A DNA stretch of 64,000 bases, from contig CALGKB010000002.1 of NCBI GenBank assembly GCA_937927915.1, positions 1 to 64,000 on the forward strand. The letters run 5' to 3'. This DNA comes from an uncultured Pseudanabaenaceae cyanobacterium (GTDB taxonomy: Bacteria; Cyanobacteriota; Cyanobacteriia; Pseudanabaenales; Pseudanabaenaceae). The position numbers and the translations under genes are program-made. Within the stretch, counting starts at the first letter, position 1, and each line of letters starts with the position of its first letter. The notes under the pieces are model-generated. The model worked only from the letters and a program-made list of their open reading frames with translations, ran no database searches and was not told where the DNA came from. This document shows, piece by piece, positions 24,809-33,229 of the stretch.

Positions 24809-25693
24809 ATGTCCAACCTCGATGCCAATGTCTACCTCGATCGTGCCCGCCAATCATTAGCCGCCGGGCAACTGGAAATAGCCTTTAACTATGCCCGTCG
24901 TGCCCTAGAAGCTGACCCCCATTGTGCCTCTGCTCTCCTAGAAATGGGCAAGATTTTAGAACAGAATGACCAAATTGACGATGCCCTCAGTTGTTACCAA
25001 GAGGCTTATCGCTTAGACCAAAACCTATGGGAGAGCCTATGGCGATCGGGAATTATTTATGACCGCAAGGGATTAGGGGAATTAGCCCTCCAAGCCTGGC
25101 AGACCGTCATGGCAGCAGTGCCGCAATACTTTGCTCCCCAGGAACATCTGAAGTTGGCAAGGTTGCTGTTAGAAACTAAGAATCCCCAAGGGGCAATACA
25201 AGCGACGGCATTTTGTCAAGATTTACCAGAGGCATGGCAACTGCGTGCTCAGGCTTATTTGCTGTTGGGAGATATAGACAATGCCCAGCAGAGTTTGACT
25301 ACTGCCCAACACCTTGACCCTACTTTTAATCTGGCGCCAGAGTATACTAACCTAGCTAAACTCGCCCTTAAACGCAAAGCAATTACGCAGGCACAGACAT
25401 ATTTACAAACTGCTATAGCCATGCAATCTGATTATCTGGATGCCCATTTTTATTTCGCCCTCTCCTTTGCCCAGGACGGTCAACTAAAGGAATCACTCCT
25501 TGCCTTCCAGGAGTTAGTTAACCTTGCCCCCCACTATGCCCCCGCCTACTACGAAATGGGTATCCTTGCCAGTCAACTGCAGCGCTGGGAAGAAGCAGAT
25601 ACCTTCTTTACTGCCGGTCGTACCCTTGACCCCCACATCTATCCCCAGGTACAGCCCTTAATCGATCGAGTGAAGGAGTTACTAAATTTTTAA
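24809..25693 (+). CDS. tetratricopeptide-repeat protein
   Basis: The 294-residue protein is built of about seven or eight TPR units, recognisable from repeats such as GQLEIAFNYARRALEADPHC, QIDDALSCYQEAYRLDQNLW and GDIDNAQQSLTTAQHLDPTF. No signal peptide or other domain is visible, so it is probably a soluble cytoplasmic scaffold. It lies 31 bases before the GTPase gene on the same strand and may be co-transcribed with it. The partner proteins are unknown. Confidence 0.85.
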   Translation: MSNLDANVYLDRARQSLAAGQLEIAFNYARRALEADPHCASALLEMGKILEQNDQIDDALSCYQEAYRLDQNLWESLWRSGIIYDRKGLGELALQAWQTVMAAVPQYFAPQEHLKLARLLLETKNPQGAIQATAFCQDLPEAWQLRAQAYLLLGDIDNAQQSLTTAQHLDPTFNLAPEYTNLAKLALKRKAITQAQTYLQTAIAMQSDYLDAHFYFALSFAQDGQLKESLLAFQELVNLAPHYAPAYYEMGILASQLQRWEEADTFFTAGRTLDPHIYPQVQPLIDRVKELLNF

Positions 25694-25724
25694 TATCATA
25701 GAAACGACCTTCTGCCCTACCCCC

Positions 25725-27032
25725 ATGACCACCTTTGACGCCCTCAACCAGGAACTCCACTACCGTCAAGCGCAGCGCACCCTCCGCCATGTCCTCGCCC
25801 AGTTAGACCTTACCCCCAGGGAACGATCGGGGCTGGAAACAGAGATCGCAGGGCTAGAGATGATGCTGCGCAAACTCGATCGGCAAGTGGTACAAATTGC
25901 TGCCTTTGGGATGGTGGGGCGGGGGAAGTCCTCTTTACTCAATGCCTTGGTGGGGCAAGAAGTTTTCCGCACGGGAGCAATCCACGGGGTGACACAAACT
26001 ATAGACCGTGTGCCATGGCAGGTGGAGCGGGTTACCCTCAAAAATGAGTTTAGTGGGCAGATTGAACTGGTTGATACCCCAGGCATTGATGAGGTCAATG
26101 GGCAGGCACGGGAGGAATTAGCCATTCAGGTAGCCCAGCAATCTGACATTGTTTTGTTTGTAGTGGCGGGGGATATTACCAGAGTGGAATTTACAGCATT
26201 ATCTCAACTGCGTCGCTGTGCCAAACCCCTGCTCTTGGTATTCAATAAAATTGACCAGTATGCCCCCCCCGATCGGGAAGAGATATATCGCAAAATTGCT
26301 GATGAAAGGGTAAAAGAGTTGCTCACTCCTGCAGAAATTGTCCTAGCGGCTTCTTCTCCCCTTGTGCCCAAAGTCATACCCCAACCAGATGGCAGTTATG
26401 AAATTGAAATGGTAAGGGGCAAACCCCAGGTGACTGACCTCAAACTAAAAATCCTAGAGATTCTCGATCGGGAAGGGAAGTCCCTCCTAGCCCTCAATTC
26501 TCTGCTCTATGCCGATGTGGTGCATGAAAGAATCATTGCCAGAAAGATGGCGATTCGCAACTACCGTGCCGATCGGTTGATCTGGAATGGTGTAATGACT
26601 CAAGCTATTGCTATCGCTGTTAGTCCCATTACTGTGATTGATTTAGTTACCACAGCTGTCATCAACATTTATCTCATTCTCTCCCTGGCGAAACTCTATG
26701 GTATTGCCATGACCCATCAAGGGGCGTTTAACTTGCTCAAACAGATAGCTTTGGCAATGGGGGGGGTCAGTGTTACAGAGCTGTTTACCAACTTCAGTCT
26801 AGGGTTATTAAAAGGGGTGGGGGGAGTCCCCGTTGCCCTCTCCCAAGCCGCGATCGGTGGTATTTCCACCTACAATATCGGTATGATTACTAAAGAGTAT
26901 TTGGCTAATGGTGCCAGTTGGGGGGCGCAGGGACCAAAGGCTGTCATTACCCGTATTCTCAACTCCCTCGACCAGGAGTCCATCATAGCAAGAATCAAAG
27001 AAGAACTAAAAAGTAAAATCCATCGGTCTTAA
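25725..27032 (+). CDS. Era-like GTPase with DUF697 membrane domain
   Basis: The 435-residue protein has a GTPase domain with G1 GMVGRGKS (62-69), G3 VDTPGID, G4 FNKID and a G5-like ASS. A C-terminal DUF697 region with hydrophobic segments follows (IAIAVSPITVIDLVTTAVIN; LAMGGVSVTELFTNF). DUF697 GTPases are found widely in cyanobacteria and plastids and may act at membranes; the biological role is not known. The stop overlaps the cobS stop on the other strand by four bases (TTAA). Confidence 0.85.
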   Translation: MTTFDALNQELHYRQAQRTLRHVLAQLDLTPRERSGLETEIAGLEMMLRKLDRQVVQIAAFGMVGRGKSSLLNALVGQEVFRTGAIHGVTQTIDRVPWQVERVTLKNEFSGQIELVDTPGIDEVNGQAREELAIQVAQQSDIVLFVVAGDITRVEFTALSQLRRCAKPLLLVFNKIDQYAPPDREEIYRKIADERVKELLTPAEIVLAASSPLVPKVIPQPDGSYEIEMVRGKPQVTDLKLKILEILDREGKSLLALNSLLYADVVHERIIARKMAIRNYRADRLIWNGVMTQAIAIAVSPITVIDLVTTAVINIYLILSLAKLYGIAMTHQGAFNLLKQIALAMGGVSVTELFTNFSLGLLKGVGGVPVALSQAAIGGISTYNIGMITKEYLANGASWGAQGPKAVITRILNSLDQESIIARIKEELKSKIHRS

Positions 27033-27760
27033 CCTTGGAGTCGCAGCAAAATAGCAGCAGCCACCAGGGTAAAAGTTTCTGTCCACTCCACGATGGCGCC
27101 GTAGGTATCCCCCGTTTGTCCCCCCAGTTGACAATTGATGACTAAGCCCACTGCCAGAGCAATGCCCAAACTCACGGGAATGACAAACCGCAAATCCCAA
27201 GCCAGAAAGACCAAAGATAACAAAAGAACAGCCAGCAAGTACACCAGCCAACGATCGTTGCCTGCTTGATGTAATTTCCCTTTGCCCTCCTCCTTCAAAT
27301 ACCGATAGTGGGTAATAGCAAACAAATGCCCCCACCTCCCCCAAGCCAGGGCGTGCAGGAGGACAGAAAAACGATGACTGGGAATTTCCATCAAAGCCAA
27401 GGTCTTCAAACCTAAAATAACGATCGCTGCCATCACAGCAAAAGCCCCTGCTCGGCTATCTGCCATCACTTCCAACCGTCGCTGCGGGTCAGTAACTGCC
27501 AGACCATCTGCTGTATCCATCGCCCCATCTAGGTGTAAGCCCCCTGTCAAAACTAACCATAGCAGAACCACCAAAGCCGCCCTTAGTCCCGCCGAAAACG
27601 GCAAAACCAATTCCAACAAACCATCCCATAAGCCAAGCAAGACAGCCAGAAGAATGCCCACGATCGGCGACCAGAGAGCAATGCCCCGTAAATCCAAGGG
27701 GGAAGGCTGTGGTAAGGGCAAAACAGTATAGAACAACAAAGCACCCCACAGAGACCTCAT
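27029..27760 (-). CDS. cobS: adenosylcobinamide-GDP ribazoletransferase
   Basis: CobS is the membrane cobalamin synthase that joins adenosylcobinamide-GDP to alpha-ribazole. The 243-residue protein is very hydrophobic, with the signature LTGGLHLDGAMDTADGLAV at about residues 67-85, which carries the Asp-rich metal site. Length and topology are typical. It is an isolated cob gene here; its ATG overlaps the stop of the upstream DUF1622 gene by four bases. The 3' end overlaps the GTPase gene on the other strand. Confidence 0.92.
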   Translation of the reverse strand: MRSLWGALLFYTVLPLPQPSPLDLRGIALWSPIVGILLAVLLGLWDGLLELVLPFSAGLRAALVVLLWLVLTGGLHLDGAMDTADGLAVTDPQRRLEVMADSRAGAFAVMAAIVILGLKTLALMEIPSHRFSVLLHALAWGRWGHLFAITHYRYLKEEGKGKLHQAGNDRWLVYLLAVLLLSLVFLAWDLRFVIPVSLGIALAVGLVINCQLGGQTGDTYGAIVEWTETFTLVAAAILLRLQG

Positions 27761-28125
27761 TCCGTTGCCTCAGCTATCTTTTCCAGGCGTTTCTGTTTGA
27801 TTTCAATTTCCTCTTTAATTTCCCGTTGTAGGAAAAAGTTCAGAAAAGTACGCACCAGAGCCAAGATCACCAACTTCACCAAGTCTTTTAAGTTAGTGGA
27901 AAGGGTAGTAGCCATAATATCCGCCGCCAACTGGAACTCCAGTGCTAAGGATAGCCACACGCCAAACTGTAACCGCAGATTGATAAATTTCTTTGCCCGC
28001 ACCCCGCCCACAAACGTAATCAGGAAACCCAAGACAATACAAAGTATGGAAACAGCCTCCAGGACTAACTTACAGAAGGCACCGATAACCTTCAACCCCT
28101 CCTCTAGGGTATGTATAGCCTCCAT
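27757..28125 (-). CDS. DUF1622 membrane protein
   Basis: The 122-residue protein has three hydrophobic segments: LVLEAVSILCIVLGFLITFV, then LQFGVWLSLALEFQLAADIM, then LVILALVRTFLNFFL. It has a charged helical tail (IKEEIEIKQKRLEKIAEATE). The pattern, including the RLQFGxWLSLALEFQLAADI block, is characteristic of DUF1622, a family of unknown function. It overlaps cobS by four bases and is probably the first gene of that transcript. Confidence 0.8.
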   Translation of the reverse strand: MEAIHTLEEGLKVIGAFCKLVLEAVSILCIVLGFLITFVGGVRAKKFINLRLQFGVWLSLALEFQLAADIMATTLSTNLKDLVKLVILALVRTFLNFFLQREIKEEIEIKQKRLEKIAEATE

Positions 28126-28187
28126 CTCCTCGCCTCTTGCGGCGGAAATATTCTACCCCAAAACCGATCGGGTATAAAATTTTGTAC

Positions 28188-28193
28188 TATAAT
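28188..28193 (+). promoter_or_regulatory. candidate -10 element for tRNA-Met
   Basis: A consensus TATAAT lies about ten bases before the tRNA 5' end, correctly placed for transcription starting at or just before the mature RNA. No convincing -35 box was seen. Confidence 0.4.
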
Positions 28194-28202
28194 TGAGGGA
28201 GT

Positions 28203-28276
28203 GGCAGCGTAGCTCAGGTGGTTAGAGCGAAGGTCTCATAATCCTTAGGTCCCGAGTTCGAGTCTCGGCGCTGCTA
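28203..28276 (+). tRNA. tRNA-Met (CAT), elongator type
   Basis: A full cloverleaf can be drawn. The acceptor GGCAGCG pairs with CGCTGCT (the first pair is G-T), the D stem is GCTC/GAGC, and the anticodon loop CTCATAA has CAT at 28237-28239. The T stem is CCGAG/CTCGG around TTCGAGT. The pair closing the anticodon loop (31-39) is T-T instead of a Watson-Crick pair. The mature CCA is not encoded. The form fits elongator Met rather than initiator; tRNA-Ile with a modified CAT anticodon cannot be fully excluded. Confidence 0.9.
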
Positions 28277-29184
28277 TTGGTTTAGTAGTTGGTGAAACCA
28301 GGTTGGCTTGGCTGGCTTTAGTTCCTAAGCCGCAGGGAACGAATATGATTTAAGTACTAAAACAGCTCTCTCATGGCGGTTACTCCTTTGTTGAGATTTG
28401 TTGAAAATGAAGCTGACCTAAATGAGAAAGAATAATAGGGAGTTCAGGACTGTATAGTCTTTGTAGAGTAAAATACTGGAAATTGACTTGGCAAATTTTC
28501 TAAATCCACTGACCATAACAAAGTTATTTTAATGTTCATCCTGTCTTTCAACAACACAACATTGATGTTTTATAGTTCAACAATGTTAAATATCTAAAAT
28601 ACCAAAGGTGTTGAATATTCGCAACAAAACTTAACATTAGAGGTTAGATTTACCCTACTAGAGGCTCAAGATTTGCATTAAAGTACGTAGATATATCCAC
28701 CTTAAAGCCGAGATGATTTCAGAGAAAGAATAATCTCCTCATTGTGAGGACTATTGCATCTAAAATGGGCTGTATCCAGAGGAGGGCAAAGAGTTGAGAA
28801 TTCAAAACAGGATAATTATTTTAGGGTAGGAGTTTTAGCAAGGGCTGGATAAGTTGCCGCAGTTGTTTTAACATAAACTTAAATTTTTTTGCTATTTCTC
28901 AGAGCTAGAATGGCATTTCTGGCTCCTTTTTTCTACCTCTTTCCTAACATTCAACACTTCTGCTGACAAACAACCACAACACTTGTAGGACACAGAGTTC
29001 AACTGTAGCGTTGAAAAACAACTTTGCAGAATGAGTCAAGTTATGCACAATGAATCCATGAGCAAGGGGGGGCTGTAAAACTAAACTCCTCCGAAATGCT
29101 CACATCAATCACATCAACGTGTCATATTGTGTAAATTTTCTCAGCAGTTGCTCCCACAATTTTTTGCAATCGCCCAATGCATTA
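28277..29184. other. long AT-rich intergenic region between tRNA-Met and cpeR
   Basis: About 0.9 kb contain no ORF that I can support on either strand. The only clear element is a plus-strand terminator at 28902-28932. Short words such as CAACA/TGTTG recur but do not form a regular array. The region may hold a non-coding RNA ending at that terminator, or decayed sequence. Confidence 0.6.
28902..28932 (+). terminator. orphan rho-independent terminator
   Basis: GAGCTAGAA and TTCTGGCTC form a nine-base-pair stem (one T-G pair) around the loop TGGCAT, followed by CTTTTTT. It is oriented for the plus strand and lies over 620 bases from the only upstream plus-strand gene (tRNA-Met). On the minus strand it has no T tract, so it does not serve cpeR. 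Confidence 0.7.
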
Positions 29185-29490
29185 CTATCCCCCCCGATCG
29201 AATCTGGTGCGAAAACTACCGTATTTAATCCAATACTGTTTGAGACTATGCCCTGGGGTATGCAAACTCGATCGCACGCGATACAAAATCACCTGCCTGT
29301 GGTCCCCCATCCACAACTTGTCTATGGGTTCTACGGAGATCACTGTTCCCCCTAGGACGCGGATACATTCAGAAAAACGCTCGATCGTGCTGTAATCAAC
29401 GGTTTCAAAGATAAAGAAGTTGCCCTGACAGATGAGGTGACGACTACGAATCCAGTTTTGCAATTTTTTCTCAGCATGGGTGGGCAACAT
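29185..29490 (-). CDS. cpeR: phycoerythrin operon regulator/biogenesis protein CpeR
   Basis: The 101-residue protein begins MLPTHAEKKLQNWIRSRHLI, continues FFIFETVDYSTIERFSECIR and has the conserved KYWIKYGSFRTRF-type C-terminal block (here QYWIKYGSFRTRF). These are hallmarks of CpeR, which in Fremyella is needed for expression of the cpeBA phycoerythrin genes. It is the last gene of a cpeCDESTR operon, exactly as in Fremyella. The ATG at 29490 lies inside the end of cpeT (20-base overlap); a longer reading frame to 29541 is rejected because the family starts here. Confidence 0.88.
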   Translation of the reverse strand: MLPTHAEKKLQNWIRSRHLICQGNFFIFETVDYSTIERFSECIRVLGGTVISVEPIDKLWMGDHRQVILYRVRSSLHTPGHSLKQYWIKYGSFRTRFDRGG

Positions 29491-30058
29491 ACTCAACTGG
29501 CAATGGGTAGCTCTCCTGTTTGATGAACTGTAATGCCCCATGTTCCGACCCCCACACCTGACGATTGGTTTCTACATCCATTCCCCTGTCCCAACTGGTA
29601 AAGGTGGTTTCTGTCAGCTCCACTTCACTGACCAAGTAGGTTATCTTGCCATTTTTTTCAATCAAACAGCGATTCCCCTCTACGCAACCCCGAAATCTGT
29701 CCCCCTCCCAAGTAAAAATCATGGCACAGTGCCACCGCCGTTCGATGTCCTGGGGAGTGATGGTCGCCAAAATACTTGGCTCCCGCGCCGCCCCCGCAAA
29801 CCTAATGCTGTCCTTGAGGGCATAATTTTCCACATAGACATGATCTCCCCGATCGATTAAGCGATGCACCCCCTGGCGATAGGGAGTCCAGAGGTCATGG
29901 TCAAACATCTGCTCTGAGTAAAACCCCATGTCATTAAAAAACGACCAGGGGAGGGGACAGAAGAAGACGCGGATGTGGGCAAAATCCCTGGGGTTAGCCT
30001 GCGCCTGCAGCCGATTGCTAAAATCTCCTGCCAACCACTGGGCTAGTTTCAATCTCAT
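29471..30058 (-). CDS. cpeT: CpeT-type phycobiliprotein lyase
   Basis: This 195-residue T-type lyase is expected to attach phycoerythrobilin to the beta subunit of phycoerythrin. It has the family blocks LAQWLAGDFSNRLQAQ, FAHIRVFFCPLPW, YSEQMFDHDLWTPYRQGVHR and LTETTFTSWDRGMDVETNRQ followed by WGS. It is homologous to the CpcT copy at 4320-4916. It overlaps cpeS by four bases upstream and cpeR by 20 downstream, so the three are translationally linked. Confidence 0.9.
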   Translation of the reverse strand: MRLKLAQWLAGDFSNRLQAQANPRDFAHIRVFFCPLPWSFFNDMGFYSEQMFDHDLWTPYRQGVHRLIDRGDHVYVENYALKDSIRFAGAAREPSILATITPQDIERRWHCAMIFTWEGDRFRGCVEGNRCLIEKNGKITYLVSEVELTETTFTSWDRGMDVETNRQVWGSEHGALQFIKQESYPLPVEYVAHPC

Positions 30059-30588
30059 GACTTTTGTTTGATTTCCGAGGAAAAGGAAGCCGTCACCACC
30101 CCACTACCGCCACTGGTTTTGATTAAGGAGACCCGACAGCGCACATTGTCGTTGATGAACCAAATTTTTTCTTCCGCGGCTGCCCGATCGTAGAGCGTCA
30201 CTAGGACAAAGGTGTTGTCCTCTGTGAGATAGTATTCCCCAATGGCAGGCATGGTCTCTGCATAGCCCTTGTCCCGCAATAACTTGCCCCTGTAGGAAGC
30301 AGTAGGCACCGGTACCAGCAGACTTTCGCCCTGGGAAATTTCCCCGTCCCAATCCGATTGCCCCTCCCAGGTCATCACAAAGGGGGAGACCACCCGATCG
30401 CTACTGATCCCGTGCACCTGGCACAACTCCTGCACCCGGGCATCCTGGGGACTGACGGCAGTAACAGTAATTTGGGAAGTGACCGCTTCAAAATGGGCAA
30501 AGGCAAGATGATGGACACTGCGTTGCGACCGCCATGACCCGATCGATCGGTGCACAAATTCTTGGATGTCCCACCTCGCCCCTGCCAT
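30055..30588 (-). CDS. cpeS: CpeS-type phycobiliprotein lyase
   Basis: S-type lyases are lipocalin-fold enzymes that attach bilin to Cys82 of phycobiliproteins. The 177-residue protein has the family start FVHRSIGSWRSQRSVHHLAF, the central FVMTWEGQSDWDGEISQGES and the C-terminal EEKIWFINDNVRCRVSLIKT. Its operon position (after cpeE, before cpeT) identifies it as the phycoerythrin enzyme CpeS rather than CpcS. The gap to cpeE is three bases. Confidence 0.9.
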   Translation of the reverse strand: MAGARWDIQEFVHRSIGSWRSQRSVHHLAFAHFEAVTSQITVTAVSPQDARVQELCQVHGISSDRVVSPFVMTWEGQSDWDGEISQGESLLVPVPTASYRGKLLRDKGYAETMPAIGEYYLTEDNTFVLVTLYDRAAAEEKIWFINDNVRCRVSLIKTSGGSGVVTASFSSEIKQKS

Positions 30589-30591
30589 ACC

Positions 30592-31344
30592 CTATGCTAC
30601 TTCCTTAACAGAGATGATTTTACCACCGCCCCTTTGGATATTTTGGATAGTCCTAGACAGCTGACTATAGCCAACTTCTGTAGTGGTAATACTGCGGCGG
30701 GTATTCATACTAGACTTACTGGCAGTGATGCGGAAGCGCTTGCCCGTATTGCTGTAAGCTCCCGAACCCCGTGCAGGTGGCACAATCTTTGTCGGCAGAT
30801 CGATACCAATGTCCGAGATTAACTTGGCATCCTTACCCACTGTGTCAGCGGCAAAACCCCGCACCAGGGCAAAGGTACGGTTGAACACCACATTGCGCAA
30901 CCCCACCTGACTTTGGCTGCCCACCATATAGGGCACCACATTCTCGCCGAAACGCTGCAGGTATTCAGGACTGTCAATGTAGGAATTGATCTCCGCCTCG
31001 TAGCCCTGTTCGTTATAGCGGCGCACGTGTTCTGATACTTCCCCTTGGTCTTGGGGGGCACGCCCCAGGAAATGCTTGAAATTCAACTCCACAAAGCGGT
31101 AGGGGGAAGAGGTCTCAAAAAACAGGCGACGATAGAGGTCAGACAAACCCACTGCCCGTACAAAGCCCCGCACCGTAATATCCCCATTGCGCAGCATGGA
31201 CTCCGCCGTGGTCAGGCGTTCACTTTCCAAGATGTGGGCATTGCTCAACACCTGGCGATAGACCGCCCGAATTACAATCTGTAAATCCTCTTCCGTGGCG
31301 TTCTTGGTCAACTCCACCCGATCGGTAGTAATCCACAGAGCCAT
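30592..31344 (-). CDS. cpeE: phycobilisome rod linker, CpeE type
   Basis: The 250-residue linker has an N-terminal PBS_linker_poly domain (about 15-150; IVIRAVYRQVLSNAHILESE, FVELNFKHFLGRAPQDQGEV, INSYIDSPEY). A C-terminal CpcD-like domain follows (about 200-250; RTIQNIQRGGGKIISVKEVA). The N-terminal MALWITTDRVELTKNATEED resembles CpeE of Fremyella. Such linkers set the order of phycoerythrin hexamers in the rod. It is third in the operon, and the choice between CpeD and CpeE for this gene and the next rests on N-terminal similarity and order. Confidence 0.85.
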   Translation of the reverse strand: MALWITTDRVELTKNATEEDLQIVIRAVYRQVLSNAHILESERLTTAESMLRNGDITVRGFVRAVGLSDLYRRLFFETSSPYRFVELNFKHFLGRAPQDQGEVSEHVRRYNEQGYEAEINSYIDSPEYLQRFGENVVPYMVGSQSQVGLRNVVFNRTFALVRGFAADTVGKDAKLISDIGIDLPTKIVPPARGSGAYSNTGKRFRITASKSSMNTRRSITTTEVGYSQLSRTIQNIQRGGGKIISVKEVA

Positions 31345-31357
31345 AGTTACACCTCCT

Positions 31358-32110
31358 CTAAGCTACTTCCGTGATGCTGACGATTCTGCCCCCTGCCCGC
31401 TGGATGCGTTGGATTTGGGGAGTCATTTTGCTAGCGGGTACAAGATATTCCGTTGTGCTGTAACGGCGGCGGCTGTCGTACTTGAAGCCCGTTGCCAAAA
31501 TCTTAAACTTCTTCTCCGTGCCTGAACCGATCACACCGCTTGTAGAGGGCTTGATCTTGTTCGCCCGATTTAGCCCCAAATTCATCACCAACTGGGATTC
31601 CTTGACTGCACTATCTACTTGGGCAGGACCCCGATCGAGGGCAAACATAAAGTTATAGCCCACCTGCTTGTAGTTGCTGCTGGTGCTGGTACCCCGATCG
31701 TAGGGTACAATGTTGTCCCCAAAGGCTTGCTGGTACTCTTCGCTGTCGATGTAGGAATCGATTTCTGCATCATAACCCTCACGGACACAGCGGACAATAT
31801 GTTCCGACACCTCCCTTTGGTCTTGGGGAGCACGTCCCAAGAGATGGCGGAAATTCAACTCCACAAAGCGGTAGGGGGCACAACTCTCAAAATAACGCGC
31901 CTTGTAGAAATCCGACTTAGCTACTAGACGCACAAATTCCTTCACAGAAATTTCGCGGTTGCACAGCTTGGACTCCGCCGTCACCAGGCGTTCACTTTCC
32001 ATGACATGGGGATTGCCTAAAACTTGCTTGTAGACACCCCGAATGATGGTTTGCATTTCCTCCGTTGTGCTGTTGGGACGCAATTCCAAAGGTGCAAATA
32101 AAGTTCTCAT
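31358..32110 (-). CDS. cpeD: phycobilisome rod linker, CpeD type
   Basis: The 250-residue linker starts at ATG 32110 (MRTLFAPLELRPNSTTEEMQ); the longer TTG-initiated frame to 32179 runs through the cpeC-cpeD hairpin and is rejected. It contains the PBS_linker_poly domain (IIRGVYKQVLGNPHVMESER, FVELNFRHLLGRAPQDQREV, IDSYIDSEEYQQAFGDNIVP) and a CpcD-like C-terminus (QRIQRAGGRIVSITEVA). It is 13 bases upstream of cpeE and is separated from cpeC by 72 bases containing a terminator-like hairpin. Confidence 0.87.
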   Translation of the reverse strand: MRTLFAPLELRPNSTTEEMQTIIRGVYKQVLGNPHVMESERLVTAESKLCNREISVKEFVRLVAKSDFYKARYFESCAPYRFVELNFRHLLGRAPQDQREVSEHIVRCVREGYDAEIDSYIDSEEYQQAFGDNIVPYDRGTSTSSNYKQVGYNFMFALDRGPAQVDSAVKESQLVMNLGLNRANKIKPSTSGVIGSGTEKKFKILATGFKYDSRRRYSTTEYLVPASKMTPQIQRIQRAGGRIVSITEVA

Positions 32111-32153
32111 GTTAAAAACCTCGTCTATCAAAGAACTATTGGTAATATTTGGT

Positions 32154-32175
32154 AAAAAGGGGGGATAAAACCCCC
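32154..32175 (-). terminator. terminator-like hairpin between cpeC and cpeD
   Basis: On the minus strand the sequence just after the cpeC stop reads GGGGG, loop TTTTAT, CCCCC, then C and five T, a short but all-GC stem with a T run. It could stop part of the transcription so that fewer distal linkers are made than CpeC. Positions may be off by one base. Confidence 0.5.
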
Positions 32176-32182
32176 TCAACCC

Positions 32183-33034
32183 CTAGAGGGGAGTGATACT
32201 GGCAATAATTCCACCTTGACGATGGATGCGTTGGTACTCCTCCGAGAGTTTTTCGTAGGGGACAAGGAACACCTGATTGCTGCGGCGGAACTTGGAAACA
32301 TTGTTGACCACCTTGGCACGGTAACCCGTAACCTCGATGCGATAGACCTTGCCGCCCGCACTGGCATCCACCCCATGGCGGGATCGCGCCGCCAAAACAG
32401 GAGTACGGAAGGTCAAACCAGGTGCCACCACAGGGGTAGGAATTTCCTGAATCACCAGGGAGTTGAGCTTGGGCGACTTGCCTGCTAAATCCCCCTTGAG
32501 GCTGCTGGTAGAAGCCCCCCGCACCAACTGGAAGAAGTGGGTAAACTGCACCATGCTCTGGCAAGCCTCTGACTTGTAACCCCGCAGGTAGGGCACCACA
32601 TATTCCCCGAATACGGTTTGGTACTCATCGCTGTTGATGTAGCTATCGATCTCTGCCTCGAAGCCCTCCGTATCCAGGATATTGCTGTGGTAGCGCATTT
32701 CCTCCAGGTCAAGGGGAGCACGCCCCAGCAGATGGCGGAAATTTAACTCGATCGCTCTATATCGGGGCACATTCTCAAAGAAACGGGAACGGTAGAGGTC
32801 AGACTTAGCGACCGCCCGTACAAACTCCCGCACACTTAGTTCGCCCCGCTTGAATTGGGACTCAGGCACCTCTAAGCGCTCACTTTCCATCACGTAGGCA
32901 TTGCCCAAAACCTGGCGGTAGACAGCACGGATCATCGTTTCCGCTTCTTCCACCGATCGTCCGGGCACCCACTCCAGCGGGGGGGTTTCGTCAAAGAGAC
33001 TGACTCCCAAACGGGATGCTGGTCCAAACGGCAT
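32183..33034 (-). CDS. cpeC: phycobilisome rod linker, CpeC type
   Basis: The 283-residue linker begins MPFGPASRLGVSLFDETPPL, nearly the canonical CpeC start. It has the PBS_linker_poly domain (MIRAVYRQVLGNAYVMESER, AIELNFRHLLGRAPLDLEEM) and a C-terminal CpcD-like domain (LSEEYQRIHRQGGIIASITP). It is the first gene of the operon, with AAGGAG in front of the ATG at 33034. The leader upstream can form a CCACA-GTATT-TGTGG hairpin. CpeC links the innermost phycoerythrin hexamer to the rod. Confidence 0.92.
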   Translation of the reverse strand: MPFGPASRLGVSLFDETPPLEWVPGRSVEEAETMIRAVYRQVLGNAYVMESERLEVPESQFKRGELSVREFVRAVAKSDLYRSRFFENVPRYRAIELNFRHLLGRAPLDLEEMRYHSNILDTEGFEAEIDSYINSDEYQTVFGEYVVPYLRGYKSEACQSMVQFTHFFQLVRGASTSSLKGDLAGKSPKLNSLVIQEIPTPVVAPGLTFRTPVLAARSRHGVDASAGGKVYRIEVTGYRAKVVNNVSKFRRSNQVFLVPYEKLSEEYQRIHRQGGIIASITPL

Positions 33035-33183
33035 TATTATCTCCTTTATCAAAGTTTTTTTAACGCAGTAAAAGCTGTACAGCCCTACCACAAATACTGT
33101 GGCGGTTTATACGCTTTGTTATGATCCATCTTCTTACAGTTAGGGGCACTTGGTTGTCAAGATTTGTAAACTACCTCTAGACA

Positions 33184-33206
33184 GAAAAAAACCCCCGTTG
33201 GGGGTT
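33184..33206 (-). terminator. rho-independent terminator after the 33230-36574 RTX gene
   Basis: On the minus strand AACCCCC and GGGGGTT form a seven-base-pair stem around AAC, followed by a run of T. It lies 24 bases after the stop of the RTX gene and insulates the downstream cpe operon from it. Confidence 0.85.
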
Positions 33207-33229
33207 AAAGGGAGTGTTGATGTTTGGGT

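Noticed and set aside
28277-29184. tmRNA, SRP RNA, 6S RNA or RNase P RNA in the gene-free spacer
   Set aside because: I looked for their conserved core words and found none; only the terminator is supported.
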